Assembly: GCA_036850595.1 (NCBI GenBank) | Contig: CM072148.1 | Location: forward strand, 3,070,100-3,134,099 | Length of the DNA: 64,000 bases | DNA from: Rhyacichthys aspro | Taxonomy: Eukaryota; Chordata; Actinopteri; Gobiiformes; Rhyacichthyidae | Direction of reading: 5' to 3' | Shown here: positions 35,746-47,700 of the stretch, piece after piece | How the letters are laid out: each line of letters begins with the position of its first letter | How positions within the stretch are numbered: the first letter of the stretch is position 1 | The notes under the pieces: model-generated | What the model saw: the letters and a program-made list of their open reading frames with translations, nothing else | The model's database searches: none | What the model was told of the DNA's origin: nothing | Position numbers and translations under genes: made by a program

Positions 35746-38700
35746 AAAACTCATACAAGTTGTTGATTAAATGGGTATGGTAGCCACAGCATAGCGCCTG
35801 ACAAACCACGGTGTAGTGACTAGCGCGCTGACGGCAAACCATGAGGGCTGCAGTCCTCGCGGAGAAATTAAATTACAACCAGTGGAAAACCGACCGAGCC
35901 AACGTACAACCACAGCAGGTAATACCAAGTCCAAAAGCACAATAGGCTTAAGAGAGGAGTATCAAGCGCACACACACAGTGGAGAAGCGGCGAACAACCA
36001 GCGCCAGCGTCCTCTCTCTGTCGCCATACGTATGTGCACAATACCGTATAAAGGGTCAGGGTGTATTTTTCATGTCTTTTAATGAAGTTATAATGATATA
36101 CAGTACTGTGCACAAGTTTTATGCAGGTGTGGATGTAAAAAGTAACAAACTATAAAGATTTTTATGAGACAATTCTAAATTAAATTATTAAATATTTGGT
36201 CCGACTTTGCCTCAAAACAGCAACAGTTTGTCTGTCCGTCTCAGTTTGTGAAGGATCTGGACAGGTTCTGTTCAAACATTTAGAGAATCCCGGACAAAAT
36301 CAGACTAAACTGGACTAAACCAGACCATGTAATCCCAGACAAAACCAGACTAAACTGGACTAAACCAGACCATGTAATCCCAGACAAAACCAGACCAAAC
36401 TGGACTAAACCAGACCATGTAATCCCAGACAAAACCAGACTAAACTGGACTAAACCAGACCATGTAATCCCAGACAAAACCAGACCAAACTGGACTAAAC
36501 CAGACCATGTAATCCCAGACAAAACCAGACTAAACTGGACTAAACCAGACCATGTAATCCCAGACAAAACCAGACTAAACTGGACTAAACAAGACCATGT
36601 AATCCCAGACAAAACCAGACCAAACTGGACTAAACCAGACCATGTAATCCCAGACAAAACCAGACTAAACCAGACCATGTAATCCCAGACAAAACCAGAC
36701 TAAATTGGACTAAACCAGACCATGTAATCCCAGACAAAACCAGACTAAACTGGACTAAACCAGACCATGTAATCCCAGACAAAACCAGACTAAACTGGAC
36801 TAAACCAGACCATGTAATCCCAGACAAAACCAGACTAAACTGGACTAAACCAGACCATGTAATCCCAGACAAAACCAGACTAAACTGGACTAAACCAGAC
36901 CATGTAATCCCAGACAAAACCAGACCAGACTGGACTAAACCAGACCATGTAATCCAGACAGGTCCAGGCCAGACTTCATGATGTTGGGATCAGAGTTACT
37001 CCTTGTTCTGGGATCACTCTAAAAATGAAGGTTTTTGTCTCTTTACTCACTTTTACATTTTGTAAATTGATAAAAATAAATAAATAAAATAAAATGTATA
37101 CTGTATATCATTCTGACTGCACCGGTCTAAAACTTTTGCACAGAACTATACATGAGGTTTTACTTACTTTGCTGGATCTCTGGGTTTTGTTTTCCACAGC
37201 TTCAAACTTGTCTTTAATACAATTATGAAATAAATGGTGCTTTTCAAATTAAAGGTTTCATTTTATGAACTGTATTGTAAGTACGTAAAGGCATACGTAA
37301 ATACAAACACATTATGCTTTTATTTAGTTACAGTTTTAAACAAAAAAGTGACTCACTCAAATTAAACTGTTAATTAAATTTGCATGAAAATGTATGCATG
37401 AAAAGGTGCTAAAGTAAAAAAGCCCACCAGCTTCTGTAACGCTAAACATAAATATAATTACTCACACTAAGGTAAAAGCTCATTCCATATAATTAAATCC
37501 AAGCTGCAATATGTATTCTCAGTTATAAATGACACATAATAGTCTCCCCTTGTACGTTTAAACTATATTTCTCAGTTGGTAGACCTTATATCGTGCTCTT
37601 TTCTTCACACTTCCTGATGTTAGACGGTGTTTAGACGCGTGGAAGGCGTCTCATCCTATTTTCTAAAGCTTCGACAAATGTCACCTCGAATGAGAAGTGC
37701 TAATCTCACTTTCTATTCTGGGTCTGACTCTGAGACATAGTGCTGTAGGTGACAATTACTTCACTCTAGGTCTACACAGAGATAAAAGCAAGAAAATAAG
37801 TCGCAATTTAGACATAAAAGCAATAAATGGACAACATAATGGCTGCAATGGGTTTTCAGACAGCGTGGGTTGACTTGTTTTCTCCAGTTTTTGCTTCTAT
37901 TGCTTCTGTCTATCACGGTCTGACTCATTCGCTCCGGTCCCTGTAGAGCAGACTTCCCATCCCTCCTCTGTAACATTCACCTGATGTCTACTTTTTTTTT
38001 TATTGTGCTGTCTGCTCCGTTATTCACCCCACGCAGAATCAAACGCCGGTGCAGTCTTTAGAGGATTACGCACTGGAAACTCTAGCTTTTTATCACCTAC
38101 ACTGCACCAATAGAAAAATACACTACATTGCATCTTAAAAATCAATATAAATGCAAGATACTGTTTATAGAAAATACTCACTGGTCTTTCTTGATCCAAA
38201 ATAGAGGACTTTCCAGGCTCATATTCAAAAATACTCTTGGGCTCGGCTCGGTATTTTCTTGTGTCTACTTTCCTGTCTGGAGGGCCCCATTCATTCCTGT
38301 TGCAAGCAAAACAAAAACAACTTAATGAGGATTAGTCTGTGTTATTTATGATACTGATGTTAATAGTTAAACCCAAAGATAAAGAACAGTAGATGCTGCA
38401 TTTGGCTCGTTTACCTGCAGATACATAACCCTTAAGAATGGAAAAATAGATGTCAAGAATCCAAAAAAGAGAACAGACAAGAAGCTGATACAGACATCTT
38501 AAAATCATTTTTTTTTTACAAAGTCAAAGCAATAATTTGTGAAAAAACACTCTTTGTGATGCCATCTACTGCTTATTAAAGGGATTGTAATGGATGAGAA
38601 CCTCTTTTCTGGAACAGAAATGAGGAGGAGATAATTGTCGTCCTGACGCTGAAGTCACAGCTAAGCTAACGCTAAACTCTACACTTCAGTTTGGTCAAAT

Positions 38701-41700
38701 GGATTAGTATTTTGGAGGAAAAATTGGTCTGGTTTTATTTTTTAATAAAAGAGAAGCAAGAGAGGTCCCTAGACTGCTTTTGGAGGAGAGTGGAGTCTGA
38801 GACAGGGATGAAAAAAGAAAGCTGGGTAGTGGAGCTTTAAGATGCTCAATGTGTTAAATGAAACAAAATTTAAAAGAATTACAGATGCCCAACTTCTCAA
38901 ATTTAAAGTAAAACATATAGAACTACAGTTTATATTATGGTTTTAGTTCAGACCTCTGTGCACAAGGAATGAGACCAACTTTGCAAACACTATCAACGAA
39001 TGCTGCATCTACTGTTAACGTAAAGAGAGTAGAATGTAGAGCCAAGCAGTTTTTCTCAATCACAATCATTTGTTATATTTATCTTTTGTTCATTTACCAA
39101 ATTTTTAAAAATATGACGATTTTGTTGAAGGACTTAATCATAACAATAGGCTCCTACTTTGCCCCCGACTAGTGTCTTTTTAAAATAATATAGTAAAATG
39201 TATTGCTATTGTGAGTCAAATGTCTGCAATAAAATTAATAATAAATGTAACACGTTTAACACCTTCTTCTTAATACAAGCTTTATAAAAAAGTTTGACAA
39301 ATGAAGACTACTCTAGCTTAAAACAAAATAAAAACATAAATATCATACATGTCTGGCGGTTCCCTGTCGCGGTCGCTGTCCCGGGCTCGGAGCTGCAGGA
39401 TGGAGGGAATCGCTGGAGGCGGCGGAGGGACCGGAGACGGGGCAGGCTCCTGGTGGCGGATGTTTTCTGATGGACTTTTGGCGAGCGGTCTGTAGGTGTG
39501 AGTCTTGGGCGCAGGGTGAGCCATGGTGACGTTAGATGACAGGCTGTAATCGTCTGTTAGAGGCAGAGGAAACATCAGAGAGAGATAATGACACAGAGAG
39601 AGAGAATGAAAGGAGAAAATGGATAAAATGATAAAAATGAGGCTTCATTTCTCACCGTTGTTTATGACAGCGTATGTTGCATTATAAGTGTCGGAATAGT
39701 CGTCATCTGTAAAAGAAAGTAACAAAGACTGAGTAGAATAATTACCTAATAGCCTTACATATAAATGAATCTTACTAAAGCAACCAAATATCGCAGAACT
39801 CTGAATTACAATTACATTCACTGTGTTTGTATTTACAATCCCCCACTATATATTATATCTAACCTTTCACACCAATATTAAGACATTCTGATAGGCCCAG
39901 TGGCACAGGACACAGCCATTTAAGCCAGACTGAGGGCAACTGTGGTTAAGCAGTGCAGTGGCTCACTACTCCAACTAGTGGTGCACAGTGAAAGTGCAGC
40001 TTATTTCCACAGAATCGACAATTGACACCTTTTCAGCAAATCATCATTTTTGGGAAGCACTAGCACCATCAGATTTGACATAATTCTTTTTTTTTGAGTA
40101 CTGATGGCAATTAGACCTAATACAGAAGGACGTAAACTTAAATATAGTACAATATACTCTTATACATAACTTTATGTAAGCGTTCCTTAAACATTGAGAC
40201 CTCGGAGGCCTGCAATCAGAGTCTCAAAATGAAACAAAACTTCTTTTAGCAGATAAAGCTCAAAGGAAAGCTGCTGTTTAATATGTTTTTGAGGGAACAA
40301 CAGCTATTTCTTCATTAATTAAACAGTAATCACACACATTTATACACACATTAACATTCATTTGCATAAATCTATATCTGTAACTAGACGTAGAAGGCTC
40401 TGGCAAACCCCTATAAACCTGCAAGTCTATGGGAAAAATACAGTTTGATTTGGACTGAAAGGCTGAATGTAAACAAATCAATATTTTTCTAAAGAGGCAC
40501 TGTTCTTACTAAACTAAAACACTGTGTGGATGCAGGTAGAACATTAGCGTTTCCTCCTCAGTGGACGGCAGCTGCTTGGCTCAGCTCGAATCGGTCAGTT
40601 ACTAATTAATTTCCAATACCTTCAATTATTCACGGCAGAGCCTTCAAAAAGCAGCAGAATTTAGCATTTCCTTTAGAAGATCAGCAGTATGTGTTAATTG
40701 GGTAGGAGGCAAATACAATATAAGTTCTATATCATCAAAATCATACTTTATAGAAGGAATTAATAATGATACGATCTGACGTATGAGAATTGTGTAGGTT
40801 TGTTTCTACTTCAGCAGAAGACGCTGGACAAACAGAGAACAAACAAGCCTTGTCCTGACTGTGTGATTCTGTCAAGCCCACAAAATTGGAACTCATTTCC
40901 CAGGACAGCTTTGTGTCTATTAGAGGTTTCTTCCAATTCCCCTCCTCCAGATTCTCTCCTCTCTCCATCTAATGAGTTCTGGCTCAGAGGTCCTTTGGGT
41001 CTTTTGGTTTAACAAGAAGCGGCATGCACAGTCGCACAAAGAGAACGACACACAAACCCACCGAGCGTGTTCGCATCGGCCTCGCGACGTCGGAAAATCA
41101 AATCTCAATGAAAACAGAGCGTTATTGGACACTTACCAGCTTTGTGAACCTTGTGAATCTGTTTGAACATCGTTTTGTACCATTCCTTCGGCCTGTCCAC
41201 CGTCTGTAGAGACAAGAGGCCACAAAAATGTTCAGAATGTTATAAAGACATGATCATGACGTTGTTTCCTGGAGGGAACACTATTAAAGGTAAAAAATAA
41301 CTCTTTGTCTGTAAAGGTTTTATTTTTAATGTGTGCCCCACCATTACACCAGCCTTTTCAACCTTTTATCTGATGTTTATCTTGATTTTATGGTAAATTT
41401 TTCAAGGTGTTTCCAATTTATTCTTCAAAAAATAAAAAAATAAAAATGTGTTTAGCAAAAATGTTCAACAATCTACTGAAAGATGGTCATTGTTTACACT
41501 GATACAACGTCCTTAAAAATGTTCAACAATCTACTGAAAGATAGTCATTGTTTACACTGATACAACGTCCTTAAAAATGTTCAACAGGCTGAGCAGGCAA
41601 TAGTATAGTATATATCTGGATGTATATACAAGCTCAAGGACAAATTATGACACAAATTAGACTTAAGACAGTTTCATTTTAGAGTTAAAAGCCACAAGTT

Positions 41701-44700
41701 TAATGCTAACGAACATCTCCACAGTTATAAAGTCATTAAAACCTCAATCAGCCCGCTCGGTTTTGGCAGAGTCTGTGTGACTGGACTTGTTTTGCTGCTC
41801 AGTGGTGTTCTGGGAGAAATCTGGGAGAAATGCTGTCTCTGTGTACACAGTATAGATTTAACAGCCACTTCAAAAAGAGCTATCAAATGGCCGAGACTTA
41901 ATCCCGTCTTTATTTCAGTAGCACTAACACTGTTTCTGGAGGCCGTTTGTGTGTAACTGTGCATGTAGCATTAGCCTGGCCGTCAGACGGGCCAATTACC
42001 ACTTCACTCTCCCCGGTTACCAACTAGAGAGGCCACAAAAATGTTTGTCTGCGCACAACAAGGGCCATCTGTTTTTGCTGTAGTTCTTTTGCACCGATTT
42101 TAAAGACTGTCACTTGTAGTTCTTCCAATGCTCTTTGCTCCAACTATTTAGTGTCAGCTCATAAAGGACCTAGTAACATGGACATACTTTGTAATTATTA
42201 TGTATATATGCTTTTTAATTGTACCAACAAAGCCAAAAAAACATGTTTATTTGAGTGATAATAGAATGTACTGTAATGAACTACTAATGATGAGACATAG
42301 GGCCGTTTCTGCTCCACCAGCAACACAGTAAAAAGGTCACTGTCACATGTGATGGATATAAATTAGCATAAATAAACACAGATCATGCATAATAAACACT
42401 AGTCTTGTTTTAACACCTGATGCGTTATTGATTTCCAAATTTTTGTGTCTGTGGTGCCTCTGTTACTATCTCCCGTTGTGGAATAAACACTGAACACTTC
42501 CCAATCCTCATGCTAACACCGTACCTTAGGATTAAGCGCAATATAAGAGAGACAACAATATAATGCAGAAAAGTGAGCATGAAAGAGACTATTGTTTTTT
42601 TAAATGACACTGAAACAGACACAGCTACACTGAAAACATGACTAAAAAAAGGAAAAAACACTTCCTCTTCTGCCTGATACACTTCATTCAAGGATGAAAT
42701 AATAATATATAAGGTTTTTAAGGAACTGGTATTCAAAGAAAATCTGCCACGAGTAAATAAATAAATGAACAAGACTCACTTTACTTTGGTCTGGTTTTAA
42801 AACAGTTCTTACACCTTTTCTTAGTTCAAATTCCAGCACTTTTCAAGCACTTTCAAGGTGTGTTTTCATGTTTTTTCATGTCTTACAAATGCGGTAAATT
42901 ACACGTTGACATACATCTACAGATACCTTACGTAGTTTTTCTCATTTAAATCTATTGTGGTATAAAAACTAAAATGACATTTCCGACTTAAAATGTTTAA
43001 ATTGCACAGAGAAGGGATAGTTCACCCAAAAATGAAACTTGTGTGATCAAAAAGATGTTAATTTATTGGATGAAGCAACACAATCAGAATTTCAAGCGCT
43101 TTCAAGCACTTTATCCAAAATTCAGCAACTTTTACAACCTTGAAAACAGTTGGCGTGTGAGCTTACGGTGCGGATGGCGATGGGAATGCCGGTTTCGTCC
43201 ACGGGTCCGATGCCTTCGTAATGCGGGGCTTTGATGACGGACACTTTCTTCTCTTCCTCCGAGAAGCGAGCGATGGGCACAGTGCTGCTGACGCTCGTGT
43301 GGCCGCTCACTACAGACTCTCTGGTGACGGATTCGCTGCCTTCTGCAAAATTCAAGTCATTTTAAACAGAAAATAGGTCACATTTTGCACTGGCGTAGTA
43401 AAAGTGAGTTACCTGTACTTCTACTCTGTCTCTGCAGCCCCGCGTGAAGGGACGAGGGAGGAGGGGGGTATGACGGAGGAGAGAGGGGTCTCTGTGGAGG
43501 ACCATTGCTTCCGTTCATGGCATGAGACAGCACCTGGCCCTAAGAGTCGTCCACAAGTAGAAAACACAAAGAATTAGACGTTAAAAATGACTCGGGGCGA
43601 TAAAATGTGTGATCAAATCTACTGCAGTGAAAAGAATGATTCGTAAGAGTAGAGTTGTTAGTTCGACAAGTCCACTCATCAAATCGGCACAAAATTTAGT
43701 GCTGAAGAACCAGGTTTGAAATGGCTAAGGGAGGTGCTGAATCTGAAATGAGTGAACCTGGTAAAAGGTTAGTGAGAGGAAAGGAAAGAGGACACGACAC
43801 TTTGGTGCAAACACACAAAAACAAGAAACAAGGACGAATCTTACTGTTTACATTTAATTGATTATTCATTAGTTTGGACAAAATGTGATCTTGTTACAAA
43901 GAGATGTTCTTAGATTATATTTGACAAAAAAATTTAAAGTTCTGCAAGTTCAGTTCAAATTGAAGCAAAAATCATGATAACGCAGGGAAAAGAAAATAAG
44001 AATAAAACAAAAAGAAGTGCAGTGCTTTAAGTCTTTAAGTATTTTTAGTCTTTTGCTTTTTGATGGTCCATAAACGAAACAAAAAAACATTTAACAGCAA
44101 AATTAAAAAACATTTATACCCTGACACCATTTTATCATGATTTTTTGATCTGAACTGGCTTAAAGACAGAACAATAATAAAATACAGGTCACGAACAGAC
44201 GAGCATCTCATAAGCAGTGACACATTGACATAATAAAGGAACACAGTTGGCAGACAGATATTAATTCTGGTATCTCACGGGAAAGTTGTGTCAGTTAGTT
44301 ATTATAGTTTTGTGCTGGTTTGGTTCAGTAAAAGTGCAGAGGGACCTTTAATGTGTGTTTAATTACATTAGTGACAGTGGCGGCTGCAGAGGTGGAGGCC
44401 ACAGAGGCTGTTAGCGCATCGTCGGGGCCAGCGGTGGATGTGTAGGCGGAGACGAGGCTGAGGGTGGGCGACGGCGTGGGTGAGGCGCCGGGCGAGTCCA
44501 GGCTACAGATCTGCAGCTCGTCCAGCAGACCCGCAGTAGACGACGAGTAGTGGCTGAGCGCCGACACCGTCACAGGGGACACCGAAGGGGACACGCCACC
44601 GCCCGCTGCGCTAAAGCCCGACCCGCTCACGGCACCCGCGGTACCGCTAGCTCCACTTGGGACGTACGGAGCGGGCGACAGGGCCTTGGGCATTATTCCT

Positions 44701-47700
44701 GACAGGTAATCGAGTGACTCTGAGCTGTGGAAGCGGTAAGGGGAGTGCCGTGCGGTGGGGTCTGGGGATGGAGGCCCCTGATGGTGGTGGAGCGGGTTGG
44801 AAAAAGGAGGGAAAGGAGGAAAGTGATATCAGCCATTAGCCACGTGTCACAAACATGTGATTCTAGCAAACGGTGAAAGGTAGCAGGAAAATCTTCAGAG
44901 ATGTCAACCGCTCTGTGAACTGAAGACACTGGTTAGTTCCAACGCAGTGAAAGCTGTAACAATGTTGGACAATAACATGAGTTCACAGTTAGTGTTCATT
45001 ACTTCTTAGTGACACACCTCAGAATATTACAGCATCATGAAACGCTGGGTTACATTCACATCAACTTTACACTCATAGTATTTTCTTTCCGCGTGTGATA
45101 CCAATGTTAAATGTCTAGCCAAGTGTTCCAACACAATAAAGTCACTGTAGAATCAAGAGACCAGTCTGAATTTAGTTTCCAGAGCCTTTTCTTTACTCCT
45201 TAAAAGACCATATTCACGTGAAGTAAAAAAAAATAGATTTGGTTGAATAACTGTGCTCAGTAATATAGTAATCTCCTTTCACATTAGCAATTAGAAATGA
45301 TGCCACTATATTCTAATGAGGCTGAAACAAAGAAAATGAATGAACTGGTATGTATGTAAACTATATGTGTGTCTTTTTTCCATCCCATCCACACTCCAAC
45401 CCTATTTTTTCACTTTACAACCTGTATTTAAACTGTTAAATACTGGAATAAAAAGGATTTGTCATGAAAACAAAGTCTTGAAATGAAACAAATCAGTATT
45501 GATCATAGACTTAGCTACTGATTTCCTTTGTATCCTGGAAATGAATCTCCTAGCGGGCTTTATGCAATTGTTTTTTTGTTTTTATTGTTTGTTTATTCTG
45601 CATCACTGTTCTCTGATGTCTACCCAATTGAGTAACTCTTTGTATAGAATAAAAATAAAGTATTAAGATTGCTAGACAGACAAAAACAAAACAGCAACAC
45701 TGAGCCTTCTAACCGATTTCCCTTTCGGTTTAAGCTGTGAAAACACGTGCTCAGTTCTGTACCAAGATCTGTGCAGCAGAGGGTCTTGGAGGGACGGCCG
45801 GAGGAGGCTTGCTCATCTCTGTTTGGGAAACGTTTTGCTTCGGGGCTTGATCTCGGACCTCGAGTTCCACTGCGGCGTTGGACGGCTGCCTTTCCGGACG
45901 CTTCACCTTTTCTGCGCTCGCGTCGACTGAAATTGAGGGCTTAGTGGGAACGGGGTCGTTTTGTGGAACTGCTGTGGGTTTAGGCTCGGGGTTTGTGTAA
46001 GAATTGAGGTGCGCAGGCGGGTCAGGGATGGTGAGGGGGGTTAATTTGAGAGAGGACACCTTACGCTCCTGTGTGTTAGAAGTAATAGACGCACTGCTGT
46101 TAATAAAGTCATCCGGGGCGGGGGTCTGCTCCGGCGTACGTCGGAGCGGGGCCGGTGACGAGGACTGCTCAGTGATCTCGGAGAAGGCGTAAGAAGACGT
46201 GCTTTTTATAGTGTAGGACTCTTTCACAACGGCATTCTCGCTCTGTGTAAACTGTAGCATTCCAGAGCTCAAGTCATTGGCAAGAGTCGCCAGGGAGCTG
46301 TAGGCAGGTGGATTAGTGCCAGGGCTCGAGAAATGAAAACTGTCTCTCCTGGGGGGTGGGGACGGCATGTGATCGGTGTCCTTATGTGTTAATGAAACGC
46401 AACGTTAGGAAAAGGTCAAACAGGAACAACAACACGTCAGGATATGTTTATAGTAGAAAACATGGCAATATCTGAAGTAGTATTGACACAAATGCACTTG
46501 TAACTTTTGGTAATGCTATTTATTCAAGCCAGTTTGATTGTAGTATGAATAATATGAACATCTGTGTTGTGCGGGAGAGACGATTACCTGCGAGGGTGAC
46601 TTTTTCTCCTGCAGATTGGGTCTGACACTACGGAAACCTTTGGCAGCGAGGGAAGAGCTGCTGGCGTCTCCATTCTTAAGGCCATCTGTGACACTGCTTG
46701 AGCGCCATGAATCTGAGGAAAATATTACATCTGAGTTAAATACTGCAAATCTGGACACATCACAGCAGCATCACTGGAGCCGACTGAGTTCAGAAACTCA
46801 CTTACCCAAGTCTGAAGAGTGAGAATCACTCCCTGAGAAACACAACACAAAAAAAACGTAAGTGGAGCAGAGTTTTGGACAGCTTCTCTCTGATGCTAAC
46901 ACCTTTCTGGATTCTTTTCATCTGATTTTAATGGATTTTTGGAGCTGTTCCCTCCAGATGCTAACATTTTTTAAAACACTTTCCATCATAACATATTTCT
47001 GTAACACTTCCATTTGACGCTTAAACGTTTCACTTACTGCTCATGTCTTTTTTTTCTCATGATGCAAACATTTTTTCAGACACTTTCAAACTGATGCTTA
47101 TGTCTTTCTTGACAATTTTGGTCTTTTTCTTTTTGGACCGTTTCCATCTGACACTAAAATAGTTTTGGGCAGTTTTCATGTCATACTTTACCTGATACTA
47201 ATGTTTTCCGTCTAGTTTCCACTGGATAATAACATCTTTCTGTGTGTTTCTCTCTGATACTAATGTCTCTTAGGGCAGTTTCCTCTTGACACTAACACAT
47301 TTCTGGACAGTTTCAACCAGAAGCTAGTTTCCAGTTTTGCTTTTTTGCAGTAAATTCTAAAAACTGGATGAATAGCATCATGTACAATGTTATAACCTTA
47401 AACCATCTTATCCACAAAGGGATGGGGATTAAACTAAAAGCTGACAGAGTCTAAATCCCAACACAGAGACACATGCTAATTTAGTTGCTGACAAGGTGTA
47501 GGGACAGACACTGCTCTTTCAGCAGAGCTCCACAATGGGCAGGCTTTAAATATCTGGCTTAGCTGCCTTGTTATAGAAAAAGCTTTCATCGTATTCCTTT
47601 TATTTCTGATTTGCAATTTGTATTAAGCATATAAACTGTGTTGACAATGTTTTATTCTGGTGATCTTCGCTGACAGAGCTATCATGGGCAATAGGAGATG

